From Pseudoscleropodium purum (taxonomy: Eukaryota > Streptophyta > Bryopsida > Hypnales > Brachytheciaceae), in the NCBI GenBank assembly GCA_963969395.1, contig OZ017796.1, positions 12,836,501-12,900,500 on the forward strand: a stretch of 64,000 bases of DNA, written 5' to 3'. The position numbers and the translations under genes are program-made. The notes below the pieces were generated by a model that saw nothing but the letters and a program-made list of their open reading frames with translations, made no database searches and was not told the DNA's origin. Positions 50,618-62,739 of this stretch are shown here, piece by piece. Numbering within the stretch: position 1 is the first letter of the stretch; every line of letters starts with the position of its first letter.

Positions 50618-51180
50618 CGCGACTGATACTCACGCACACTCTCCTTCTCAACTCCAAAAAACGTCCCAACACCTCTCGATCACCACACATTCACGAGCCG
50701 ACCTCCCCCCAATGGCTTTAATCCCAAACACAGAATTAATCAGTGTCCTTCCCAGCTGAAACTTCCGGACCCAGTGATCGATCGACTGGGAATTGAGTGA
50801 GCGGGAATCGATGATACCCGTACTCGGAGATTCTGGAGAAGGACTGCGAATATCGTACGGAGAGTGCGAGCGAGAATGGGCAAGCGAGTTGCTTCTGCTG
50901 GCGAAGTGGGGTTGAAGGTGTTGCTGCGAGCGGGGCGTGAAGGTGCGCTGGTGGTGGGATCCGGCGTTCTAAGTTAGGCCAGGGGAAGGCAGTGCCGCAC
51001 AGGAGAACTGGCAGCGCGGCCGTGGCGTTATAAGCGCGCGGGGTCCGCCACAGCGGGTTGGTGGCCCCGCGGGAAATGCGAATGCCCGCGGGACGGGGAC
51101 TAACTGGGGCTGGGATTCGTGGCGCCGCGGTCGGCGAAGTGCCCGTCCGCCCCAGGCTCTTGGAATCCGCTTTCTTTAGG
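50618..51180 (-). promoter_or_regulatory. GC-rich promoter and 5' leader region of NRT2 copy A
   Basis: The segment upstream of the copy A start codon is strikingly GC-rich compared with the AT-rich flanks that begin near 51190. On the minus strand a TATA-like TTATAA lies at 51028-51033, which would give a leader of roughly 380 nt. A near-perfect 21-bp palindrome lies at 50770-50790. No transcript data are available, so the promoter assignment is inferred from position and composition. Confidence 0.5.
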
Positions 51181-51559
51181 GCTGGCTGGGCTGCCCGAAG
51201 ATCATTTTTTTGGTCATTTATTTTGAGCAGTGTAGAAAGAAAGCGATCTTCACTGGAGTGACGATGCTATTTACATTCATGGATGAAACCTACAATACAT
51301 GGACGAGAATCCATTTACTCATCCCAAAGAATGTGCATTCATCCAAATTAGAGCAATATCGTCACAAGATTTGATACCAATTAATTTAGCAATTTCATTC
51401 AATGCAAAGGAAGAATACAACCAAATATTCCCTTTAAAAAATTTTACATGGTTGTTTAACAAAAATTTGCTCAAAACCTTTCCTACCATAGATGGGTTTT
51501 ATAATGTGTGAACTAGCCTGTCCATGCTTGTGGTGTGGTTAAACTTCTCATTCCAACAT

Positions 51560-51815
51560 TCAAGAAAGTTCTTGGAGTTGTCTTGGTAATTTGTCTCTTC
51601 TATATAGAGGGAGCCAAGTTGTTTTTTCCAAAGGCATCGGTTGCGTGCTCTCCTTATTAAAATCTCTCAATTTATTTCCTCTAATATCAAATTTTCATCA
51701 CTCATTTTTCTTTCAATTTCTAATTTGGAAAGGCTATAATCTTCATCTCTTTCAAAGACACACCATTTTTCAATCTAAACTCCAAATTTCATTATATTGG
51801 GTAGATATGAACGAC
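51560..51815 (+). repeat. LTR-like dispersed repeat, copy 2
   Basis: This matches 31870-32136 in inverted orientation, with GAGTTGTCTTGGTAATTTGT, the TATA-like CTATATAGAGGG, AAGGCATCGGTTGC and CTCTCCTTATTAAAATC. The hydrophobic frame across it (51591-51929) is similar to the shadow frame of copy 1 and is not taken as a gene. Confidence 0.55.
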
Positions 51816-52203
51816 ATAGCACATGCTAGCTACCATGACTACCCTAAAGTGATATCCACCTTATTTAAGAACATAAGTGCTTCCAATAACTCAAATACTA
51901 TTCTTGAATTCGACATGGCAAGTAGCTAAAATCTAATAATTTTATGAAAGTGGTGACTATATACCCACCTTTTTATATTTGCACACCTATTAGTTGCTAG
52001 TCCTACCAATTTTTTGTCCAATTTTGAATCTTCCATTTTCACACTCCAACTAATTATTTTTCAAGAAGCACTAGCTAATAATGAACCAACTAGGAATTCT
52101 CCCTTAACATCTTGTTCATTCTAATTTATATGTACATGCTTTACTCTATGATTTTGTTAAAATTGAGGTCTTTGAAAAAGGCCTAGTGTCTTGTAGATTG
52201 TAA

Positions 52204-52552
52204 GAGTATTTCCTATGGTCCTTCAAATAGTTGCATTGAGTGTCATTTTGAAGGTTCAGATCCTCTACACTTTGCTATCACATGCAAAATTCCCATGGGC
52301 CTATTGAATTCTAATTACTATTGCACTATGAAGGCTCCCTTTGGCAAATATTTTGAAAGGAAAAGACAAGGCAAAATATTGTCATCATTGCACATTGACT
52401 CTCTTTTTCTCTTGCCTTCTCTTTTGTGGAATGAGGTATTGTAGCCTCAAGTTATAACACAAAGGGACTTGTGCATGACTCAAACACCAATCAATTTAGA
52501 GGGACATTTTTCATTATTTTGGAGGGTCAAAATTAAAGGACCATAGGCAATG
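52204..52552. mobile_element. Candidate TIR MITE related to the 61.2-kb element
   Basis: The ends GAGTATTTCCTATGGTCCTT and AAAGGACCATAGGCAATG form imperfect inverted termini. They closely resemble those of the 156-bp element at 61244-61399. The interior is longer and non-coding. Confidence 0.5.
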
Positions 52553-53406
52553 TTTGAATACTTCTTGCAACCCCTATATGGCCTAAAGTAGAAAAATCAC
52601 AATTCACTTAAGCTTAAATAGAGTCAAAATCATACTAAAAGGTTGTTTACTTGTGAAAATAAAGATCACAATATTTAGAAAAAAATTTGAAAATTTTTGA
52701 AATTTTTACCAAACTTGGAACTACATACATAAATATGCCTTTTAGGTGCATGATTGAAGTGCCTTGAAAAACACCTAAAGTCATTCACTACTATTTGGCA
52801 ACCATGTAACTAGTATCAAACAGTCATGTGTAAAGTTGTAGACATTCCTAAACATGATTTAAGGTTGTATTGATAACACTTCATCAAAAACTTTACTTGA
52901 GAGAATGAGTGTGGGGATAGAATTAAAATTTATTTGCCTTACAATGAGGAGATAGTATTTCTTTCTCTAAACTACATTTAGAACTTTGTGTTTTGGGAGA
53001 ATGGCAATGACTAATAATTACATATAATCTAGTTGACTCCTTGTTCAAATTATAATATTTGGGTCCCATCCTTGCAACTTAAAGCTCAAACACAAAACCA
53101 AAGGAGATAATGGTCTTTAGTGGTTGCTAAAATATACTTGGTCCTTATCCTAATAGACAATGACTTCAATTCCATAGAAAATATGCCTCCAAAATTATGT
53201 TTAAAAAATAAAACATGCCATCAAACACTTAGTAAGATTTCAAACACATAGAATGAAGACGAGTAATTTTGGCCTTAGAAGTTCTGACTATGATAAATGA
53301 AAGGTATGTTTTTTATTCTATTTATGTTTGCTTATACTTTATTTTTGTTGCTGCCATGGAATCTCATTTTTCTATTTATGCTGAAAATAAATGAATAACT
53401 AAATAT

Positions 53407-53441
53407 ATTATTATTATTATTATTATTTATTATTTATTATC
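53407..53441 (+). repeat. ATT microsatellite
   Basis: Successive ATT units with ATTT variants occur in AT-rich intergenic sequence. Confidence 0.85.
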
Positions 53442-53959
53442 TATTTGTTGCTTTCAACATTTGTTCATTAGTAGCAAGTATTATCTTTGATGTCTTGTTG
53501 GTTTAGACTGAATAATGAGGACTTTGATAAAAACAAATTTATCTAGTTATTAATATTAACCCATAAAGGACCTTATTGTTTTTAGGTCCAAAATTGCTTC
53601 AAATTATTCAACCCAAAGCAAGGCTAAAATCTTCATCTATTTTTATTCATTAACATATTCAATATTAGGATCCTTTAGTAATTTGTTAAAGGTGTACCTT
53701 TCTAAAGTTTCATAGTGAGAAATCTTAGCATTTGCAAGATCATAATGCTTGAATTTTTTTTTAAAAAATTTTAATTCTTCTCAAATGGTCATGTTTTGTC
53801 TTCCAAACTTTACATCCAAAATGTTTATGTCTTTCAACTTGAAATTCTCCTAATATGTTAAAGAAATAAGTTGAAAATTCATGGAAAAAATTTAAAAAAT
53901 ATATTTCATATTGATTTTGTAATTGAAATGAATACTCAATAGACAAATGTAAAGTACAA

Positions 53960-54180
53960 TTAAAAATCCTATATTGTTAGGAATTTAGTTGAGGAATTGA
54001 AAAATTCTAGTTCCAATAGTTATAATGTTGTTGTAAACAATCTACTTTCAAAATAAACTTAAGAATTGATTCTAAATGAACTTCCAAGTTTATTTTTGAA
54101 TGGAAATTTCAAAGCTATTTGCAAACTAAAACTCTTCATAAAGTTCATCTATTATAAGTTATTTTATAAAAGTGTTTTTA
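53960..54180 (+). repeat. Dispersed AT-rich repeat family, fragment F
   Basis: A partial copy covers only the central part (GAATTGAAAAATTCTAGTTC, then TAAACAATCTAC, then an ACTCTTCATAAAGTTCAT-like segment). The flanks do not match the other copies. Confidence 0.55.
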
Positions 54181-55380
54181 GTTGAAATTTGATCATTTAT
54201 TAATGCATTAAAAATATATTATTAATATTCTATAGAATAACAATTATATACAATACAAAATATTGAAAAAAAGGATATGATAATATTAACATTAAGACAT
54301 ATTGTCAAAATTTTGGTATCACATTGTTGTTGTCATGTCATATTAAATCACCTACAATCCAAACAAATGTACTATAGACAACCCTTTCAAACTAATATCT
54401 TCAATTCAAAAAGATTGAAGTGAAAATAATTGCTTTGGTTTCTAAATAAAAATAAAAATAAAAATGATTTATATTAATTGTGTATTAAAACAAACATCTT
54501 TAAATTTATTCAAAGTAGATGCAATAATAATTCAAATTGCAACCTATATACCATCTATGACAATAAATAAAGTCTCAACTTTTTGATTCATTAACAATCT
54601 TCAAGTTGTATTCAAATTAATGTTATTTATATTTTTTACTATGTATAATTTTTTTGAAGCACACATATGCCCACTTTTTGCAATATTAATGGAGGTAGGC
54701 CTTGAATGGTGTACACAACAACAAGCAATAAAATATTAAAGTCATCATGGTTCAAAAAAGAAGCATAGACGAGTTGGAGAGTAATTGTGAAACTCACCTC
54801 AACAACTAAGTCTATGGGGTCATTAGCTTCGAAATTCATTTACTTCCAAATTGTAATTGCTTTTTGCTTCAAATTTTTTTAGGACTATAGTACACAAAGA
54901 ATACTACAATATTCATGTATGCTCATTTGAATTTTGTTCACTCATTTTCAATGTAAGGTGAAAACACCCATAATTGTCCTTGTACCCATTGATGTACCCT
55001 AAACTTCCATAAAAGCCTCCTTCAAAAGTGTCATTAAATTATCCCCTAACTTAATAGTGATTTACTGATTACTAATTTTGTTAGATTTCAGTTTCAAGTC
55101 TACCTATTTGATTGCTTCAATGGTCTAGTGAGTTGTTACTTTGGAAATTCATAAAAAAATACATATCACATCTGCAAAATCTCTCTCTCTCTATATATAT
55201 TTTTCAAATTCATGATTTTTAATTGCTAATATTACTATATATATTATTTTTACAAAAATGTGCCTTCACCTCTGCTGAATTGCTTATATTGATGGTTTTG
55301 AGTGTTTCTCCTGTATGGCTCATTGAGTGAAACTGAACTAAGCATACACTGAATTCAGTTTTTTCAGTCACTGCAGTCCT

Positions 55381-58283
55381 TGAAAAACTGATTCCGTATG
55401 AGAATTGAAGGGAAAAAAAGCCGGTGAAGCCAAATAAAATATCCCGAATACTGGTGTGAGGCTATGGGCCTTCCCGAAGGCGGGAAAAAAGTCCATCACA
55501 AGAGGCACCCGTAGTCCTTTACCGTACAGCAAGCACACCTGGAATGGTACATTGGTACCTGTTGCTCAAAACGAAGCCTTTTTAGGGCACCGCATGACGA
55601 ATCAGGCAACAAAACCTCACCCAAAACGGCACCTTGGGAAGCTAAACTTGTAGCCACAGGCAGCTCCACCTACTTCGAGCACCCTTGCAAGCCAAGCAGA
55701 CAAGCTTGCGGTAGGTCACTTGCGCTACTAATAACTTTTAGGTCTTGCGTTCCGAATGCGGTAGGTCCCGAGGCCCCGACTCCCGAGGCCCAGTACCCGA
55801 GCCTCCAAGCCTCGGCAGGGCTGATGTTCTGTCGGTGTGCCGCAGTCCCCGTTGGGTCCCATTTGGCCATCTCCAAGTGACTTTCTAGGGCATCCTAGTT
55901 CATTACTGAACAGTAGAAAGAAGGGCCCAACCGAATTCACGGTGCCCTAAATTTGTAAAAGGCATGCGAATCTAAGTCACTGGCCACAAGCAATCGTCAG
56001 TTCGAAATCCAAGTTTTTTGCCGGAATATGGTAGTTCTCAGTTGCATGATAATTATTGTCGCCACTTGGTGTGAACCTTTTTTCCTTTTTTTGTAGACAC
56101 ACTACAGTACTGTTAGTACTTCTTAACTGTGCGGGTGGACTTTGTGAACTGGCTACCGAGGCCGGCACTACTTTCAAAGAACCGGCGTCGTTTCTTTTCT
56201 TCTGGGGGCACTGTAGTCACGGCGCTGTACTGATAGTGTAACGCAGGGTGAGCACGAGATCTTCACTTTGACGATTGTTCGACTGTTCCACTGGGACTCA
56301 ATTTCCGAAACACTGTTTGCAATAGTTGCAAGGCTGCTTATTACATAATATCTAGCTATTCATCCAATGCGCTCCGAGGTACTAATCCTTCTTGAACATC
56401 ATTTTTTGATCCAATTTTCATTCACTGGAGGCCCAAAGTGTACTTTAAATTCAATTCCTGAAGAATACGATGTCTTATGTGTGCGTGAATTGATTACGAA
56501 AAAGCTGCAGCAAGTCGCAGGTTTGCCTACCCAAATAGAAGTGTATACTTTTTGAATGTTTTCGTATTGTCTTCGCTACAATCCTCTACATAATCTTTCC
56601 TTACTTGGGCAATTTTAGAAAACATTTTAAGGGATTAATTTTTCAGAATTATCAGTCCCAAATCCCTCATATGTTATTATTGATTCTATCAACATCGATT
56701 TTGTTTGGCCTCGTAACTTTATATTTCCATGTCATTATTCCTATATCCACAAGATTGCAATTCTACTACATGTCAATTCAGTTTGGGGGACTGATGGACA
56801 CCTTTATTTTCTGCAACAAAGTACATTTATTCCGACACCAGAAACAAATATCAGAGGTTACAAGAGAGAAACCCAGTTTGGGTAGACTCTTTACTGACTG
56901 AAAACACCCTGAGGCTGTCTGGTTCAGTTATTACACTGACGCCAGAAGGCAGGGAGTGAAGAGGTCCAGTAAAAATAAAAGGGATATCAGAGGATGTTGC
57001 GCTAGAGCAATGGCTCGCTTTCTGATAAGTCTTCCTCAAAGGATGTAGCTTTTGTCAATGCAAAGCCTCCGTACTGTTCCGTCCAAACGTACTGTCTCAG
57101 TACGTACATTTTTTTGTTTTCTTATTTATTTACTAATGATTTCCTTCTATCTCAATATCCATGGAACGTCTTAGATTTAGGTCGATTAATATTACAGTGT
57201 CTTCTGCGAGAGTGCCCTTGCAGGCATTCAAGTGAGATGCAGCGCGTCGTCTGCGTGGAATAAAATATCTCCGCAATCTCTTCCCCACAAGACGCAAATT
57301 CCAAAGCATAGACACATTTTAATTTGGAGTTGCACCAAGTCAACATCCAGACACAGTTTGACGAAAGATAATTCTCTTCCCAAAACGGTAAATTAAACTG
57401 GAGGTGAGACCACTGTAGTTGATGAAGTCGACCATGATTTTAACCTTTTCTTTTTCTTTTTTTTGTAAATTGACATTTTATCTCAACGGCGAGGATAGAA
57501 TGCTACTCAACTCTTCACCTGGAGGTGAAGAAGCGAGTGGAGGACAACCAAGGCATGACAGAGCAGGCGTTCACCCAAGTAACTCTGCTACCCTCGCTTG
57601 CGGAATGGTCATATACTAAACTATTTTAATGTTACAGATATTTTACCTCAGATACCTCTTACCGGGAACAGTAATTCGTCCAGTAGTTGTACAAAGATTT
57701 ATTTATTTATTTATTTATTTAAAAGTAGGCGAAAATTTCAAACGGTTCCAATTGCAAAAAAAGATTAACAGCACGCCGGCCCACCAGCCTTGTACAGCAC
57801 AGAGATCTAACAATATGTCTTTCCAGAATGCCTTCAGCAAATCATGCGGTGGTAGATCATCTTCGGCATCATGATCTTGCAGGTCACATCACATGACATG
57901 GGACCAGATCATTAAATCTGCTACTGAGATGTACGTATCCATTCGTAGAAAGGTTCACGCATTCACATTTTAACTTGGAATGGCAGACATAAAGTTCATA
58001 TATATCCATACCAAAAGCAGTTGATTCCATAGAAAAAGCTCGATTCTGAATTGCAAAGAAAAGTATGAATCCGACACAGAGTGCACACCCAGTAACAGAA
58101 AATCCCTTTACTACTCCTTCAGCGAGAACATACCAGAGCTCCACAGTGACGACAAATTGCCGAACATTTATTACCTACACCTTTGACAAATGAAGGGGGG
58201 ATTCCATCCCCCAGTATGCAAGCTCCCAAGCAGCCAACACTAATGTACAATTCCAAAGTCGAAAGCCCCATTGCAGTATCGAC
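55381..58283. other. Moderate-GC DNA downstream of NRT2 copy B
   Basis: No supported gene. 55400-56250 is a GC-richer patch with short frames only. A small perfect hairpin CGTACTG-tct-CAGTACG lies at about 57089-57105. Confidence 0.45.
57699..57721 (+). repeat. ATTT microsatellite
   Basis: About five tandem ATTT units lie downstream of NRT2 copy B. Confidence 0.85.
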
Positions 58284-60321
58284 TTAGGCCACGGCAGCGT
58301 CCTTGAGACTCTTGGAGCCTCGTCCTCGCTCGCCCTTGGAGTTTTCCGCAAACTTCAAGCTGGCGGAATGCAAACCAGCCTCCTGCTCGACCTCGTCGTA
58401 CTCGGAAGCGTAGTATTCCTCCTCCGACATCTTGGACGATGGGAACAGCATCCCACCCCACTGAGGGAACCAAACCAATAGTACCAATGCCGTGACCACG
58501 ACGATCATGATGCCCATGTTCACAATGCCGACTTCCGTGTGGTACGACGCCTTCGTGAAGAACACTGTTTGGGTAAGTACTGCGCCCAAGTTGCCGCCCG
58601 CGCCTGTGAAACCCGAGACCACGCCCAGCGACCTGCCAATTCAAATGAAAGCATCATCAGTGATTGATAACTAAGGCAATAGTGTAGACAACAAAATGGG
58701 TGTAGAATTCAGTGTACAAGGATTCCAATATGATTCAGTGTACAGTGTGGCGATTCCTGATTTTCACCTGCGAGAGACGAACGGGATTACTCCGAAAGTG
58801 GCGCCACAAGCGGCTTGCACGAAGAACGAGAACACGATCATCACTGCGATGGCTGGGCCCAACGCTGCTGTCTTGCCCAGAATGATGCAGAACACGCCGC
58901 CCAGGGTTTGGATGATCCACAAGTTCCATAGCCGCCCGCGCATTCCGAATCTGTGCGCCACGATGTCGGAGATGATGCCGCCCAGAGGACGGGAGAAGAT
59001 GTTCATGAAGCCGAAGCAGGACGCGATGATGCCCGCGGTGGCAAGCTTCAGGTCGAAGCGGTCGTAGAAGTACTGCGCGATGATGTTGTCGACGGTGAGC
59101 TCCACGCCAAAGCAGTAGCCGTACGTGATCAGAAAAATCCATGTTCGGTAGTTCGTCACAGCGTTGAAGAACACCTGAGATTCATTTAAGAGCACAGTCA
59201 AACCACTTGTACGTGGAAACTATTCAGTTGCAGGAATTGAGAAAGGAAACGAAAGCAGACAGTAACGGCATCAACTAATAATTCGTACTCATTTTTGGTA
59301 CCAACCTTTCGGAAGCTGTCCTTTGGCTTTGTCCCTTGCGCTTGAAGCTCGGCAAAGTTACCATCCGGAAGATCTTGTCCGAAGAACAGCACCATCAACC
59401 CAATGCAGGTGTGCATCACTCCAGGCAAGAAGAATGCCAAACGCCACGCACTGAAGGCGGTGGCGTGGAAGCTGTCCTTGATCAAATTGAAAACAAGAGG
59501 CATGATCAATTGCGTCGCGCCTCCTCCCAGGTTACCCCAACCGGCAGCAATCGCATTCGCAGTCCCCACAATCTTGCTGTTGAACATGGAACTCATCCAG
59601 TACTGGCAAGACACGAATGTCGCCAATGAGAATCCGACGAAGAACCGCACCGCCATGAACCCAGATGAGGATTCCACCGACGCCATGGAGTACACAGCCG
59701 GAGAAATGATCATCACCAGAAACGCGCATCCATATCGCGGACCGATCAGGTCGCACACCGTTCCCATCAACAGACGGGATAGAATCGAACCTACAGTCAT
59801 TTAACAATATCATTCATTTAGAATCGACTACATTTTGCATCGAATAAAAGCAATAGTGCTCATTCAACAACTGCCTATGGCCAGTTGCAAACTAGTGAGA
59901 GTTGTAGAGCATTCTTCTGAGGCGTTTTCTTACCAGAGACGGAAGCGACGGCAGCGTTTCCAATATCCTCCTTGTTGAGATCCAAGTTGTCGCGGATGAT
60001 TGGAATCAACGGAGGTGCGGCGAACGTCGACAGAAAACATGTGAAGAAAGAGAACCACGACAAATGGAAGGTTCGCATGTGCGGCCTCGCTAAGCTGTAG
60101 ATTCTGATCGTCTTCGCCTTGTGCTCAGAATCCACCGGAAGTGCGAACTTCCTTCCCTTGCAATCCACGGGAGGGACGTCTTCGTCGGCGAGCTTCGACT
60201 TCTCCGACTGGTACATGGAGAAGGCGTACACAGGCTCGTTCCCCGTGACGCCATGCATAGACACGCCGGGATCCCCCTTGGCATTCTTGTCTCCCACCCC
60301 CGACACCGACTGGTCCGCCAT
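58284..60321 (-). CDS. NRT2: High-affinity nitrate transporter NRT2, copy B (four exons)
   Basis: Second nitrate/proton symporter of the NNP/MFS family, in the same orientation as copy A and about 7.7 kb upstream of it. Coding exons are 60321-59934 (388 nt), 59790-59306 (485 nt), 59174-58768 (407 nt) and 58632-58284 (349 nt). They total 1629 nt, encoding 542 aa plus stop. All introns are GT-AG and short (143, 131 and 135 bp). Exon 2 equals exons 2 and 3 of copy A joined (319 + 166 = 485 nt). The MFS motif [15 protein letters not shown], the NNP signature [10 protein letters not shown] and [10 protein letters not shown] are intact. In the 407-nt exon I count about 11 amino-acid differences from copy A among some 136 residues. 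Intron ends are also alignable with copy A, which supports a fairly recent tandem duplication. The tail is shorter, ending SLKDAAVA. No disruption is visible, so both copies appear functional. Confidence 0.96.
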
Positions 60322-60830
60322 TGCAAAAGAACGACCAAACTATCACTCTCTCTGTATCCCTGATCTTTCAGACTCTCTAGATCGACATTAACAAAACTAG
60401 ATGAGTCCCGATCAAACTAGCTGGCACTTGGCTTTGAAGTTCGTAGTGAGGAGAATCTCGATACTAGCGAGTCTAGATGACTAGCCTTTGTGACGAAGTG
60501 ACCCAGGGCGTGAAAGAGTGGATCTGTGGCAAAAAGCTGCAAGGAAATTAGACAATGTGGGTGGATTTTAAGGCGACTGGGGCCGCAGCCGCGGGAGTCG
60601 GATCGCGCAACTGCAGGCGTGCACCCGCGGCGACCGACTCGCCGCGCACCAGTCTCTGAGGCCCGCCCCCATTCCTTTGGAATCTCGCTGCATGTGCGAC
60701 CGCAATTTCATCGCCCCAGGTTTGGGGGTTCACGTCGAGATGCTTCCGCGTTTGTCTGGTTTGCGCATTTGCACTTCTGACACTCATCTCTCCGCCAGGC
60801 TGCCCTCCATTTTCCTTCTTTCTAGAGGGC
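60322..60830 (-). promoter_or_regulatory. Promoter and 5' leader region of NRT2 copy B
   Basis: A GC-rich island (about 60570-60800) lies upstream of the copy B start, paralleling the island at copy A. A weak TATA-like CTTAAAAT occurs on the minus strand near 60565-60572. At 60499-60519 there is a split GACCC / AAGAGT arrangement resembling the plant nitrate-responsive element, but with shorter spacing than the known consensus. Assignment is by position. Confidence 0.4.
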
Positions 60831-62739
60831 AAACGAAAGGAAAAATTCATTGCAAGGAGAGAACAAATTCAATGGCCCGTCGTAGACTGTCAAAGTCTGC
60901 ACTGTGTAGACTACAAAGACTGTCAAGGTGCAATTAGTGACGAATTTACCTTTTGTTGGTGTCAGAATTCCATTTATCCGTAGCGGTAGCCTCCACTGTC
61001 TGCAGTTGAATTTTTGCCTTCTTGATCTTTCGCAAGCCCTTAACATTATTACCGGTTGTTTGGGGAGGACTTCCCTTTCCTTCCAGAGCATGAGTGCGGT
61101 GCGAGGTAACACAGGACTACCTTGGCATTTTAGATACTCCAGTTTAACTCTTCGAAGTGTTCCCCAGGTATCCAGGGGAGTGTTACTGTACCTGTATATC
61201 TCTCACCCTGAGAGGAAGAAAATGCTTGAGTATGCAATGTTACAGCATCCCTTATGGTCCTTCAAATGGTTGTCTTGGAACACCAATTTGAAGGTTTTGG
61301 CAAGAAATGAGATCCCCTGTCCCTCACGCTGATTTCAGTTTGGAGAGGCACCTTTCTTTGGTTAGGAGTACCAAAATTTAAAGGACCATGGGGGATGCTC
61401 TTAGGTTTCTTTCCATCCTTGGGACCCAAACTGAATTGCATTTTATCTCTCACTCAATGCACTTGGTTTCAAAAACAAACCAGCCCAAGCCAGGAGTGTT
61501 TTACCCCCAAGCACAAGGCAGACTCCTCTCCCTGACAGGCTGTCTCGCCTTTTGTTGGAGCGTTGCCAGTCGGCACTCCGGTCCTCCCTCCGGAATTGTC
61601 AACTTTGCGTTCACAAATAGAGATTCGAGAATTTTTGATCTGCTGTACAGTACAGCAGTGTTCTTGTCTTTTGTTTCAGAGGCAGTTCATATTAAGTTTA
61701 ACTGACGGACTCCATGGGATGTTTGTCGCATTTCGAATTCACAATTCACAGAAGGGTTTCACGTTTTTTGAAACATGATGCCAAGTCCGGTTTTCAAGGC
61801 AGATTTGTCACCATTCCAATGGATAGGAACAAAAGTGTTGTAACTCATAATCAACAATTCCTCTTTCTACACTCTTAGATTTGTGGAAAGTACAAATATT
61901 GACGTTTGTGATGAACTATTAGACTTGGCATTATGTAGTCCATCATGGCCACAATCAAAGAATGGTATTGTATTTCAAGCAATGTTTGTTCTTGGTGAAG
62001 AACAAGCCAAGAGTGTGGTGAGCAAAGGAAATCTAGTCCAAATGTGTATCCTTCATTCATTCCTCTAAATTTTTCGTTAGCATGTACATCACCGTCAAGT
62101 GTAAATGTAGCTTTAGGGTTGTTTTACATTACATACAAAGTCAAGAAAATAAAAAATAATTTAATTAAATAATTTCAAACATGCATAATCATTTTGAGGC
62201 TTTAAGTTAAAAAAATCCTTACATTTTTCATAGATGATCAAATTTGAATATTTGAATCATAATTAGAATCCAAGGTTTTCAATTGGTTTGGAGAAGTCAA
62301 GAAGTATATAATTAACTTCTACAAAGTAAGGGTACATTTTTACAATTATCTTTGGTTGGAGTCAATTCTCCCTATCCACTAGGGGACCCAAAATAATTGA
62401 AGAGTAGAAACTTCTTTCCATCACTTTAAGAGAGATAATTTTCTTTCATTTTTCAAAAGTCAAGATTAATTTTTTTTTGTACACAAGTAAATACAATTAG
62501 AAATGAAAATGAAAAAATGAAAATTGAATTTCCAATGAACCAAAAGAATGATATAAAATATTGAAGTGGAGGTTCCAATGAGCACCCAAAAACATTTTTT
62601 TCATTCATGTGGGTGATATATACATTCTTGAAATTTTCATTGTACATATTTCCAAGATTGGTTTAGGATGCCATTACAAGGGATTTGAGGGCAACAGAAG
62701 CCCACGAGTTCCCAAGTTATCACATCATATAAAATTAAG
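60831..62739. other. Intergenic DNA right of NRT2 copy B
   Basis: Apart from the MITE at 61244-61399 nothing is recognised. Composition falls back to AT-rich after about 61750. Confidence 0.5.
61244..61399. mobile_element. Candidate TIR MITE (about 156 bp)
   Basis: The left end AGCATCCCTTATGGTCCTT is inverted with few mismatches at the right end (AAAGGACCATGGGGGATGCT). The interior has no coding potential. A TTA trinucleotide lies near both ends, but the target duplication is not certain. Confidence 0.6.

Larger units (their letters stand above)
51181..55380. other. AT-rich DNA between the NRT2 copies
   Basis: Holds the LTR-like repeat, a candidate MITE, fragment F and an ATT microsatellite. 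No gene seen. Confidence 0.55.

Noticed and set aside
58735..59142. 135-codon minus-strand frame inside NRT2 copy B
   Set aside because: Arginine/histidine-rich shadow of the 407-nt NRT2 exon in another frame.
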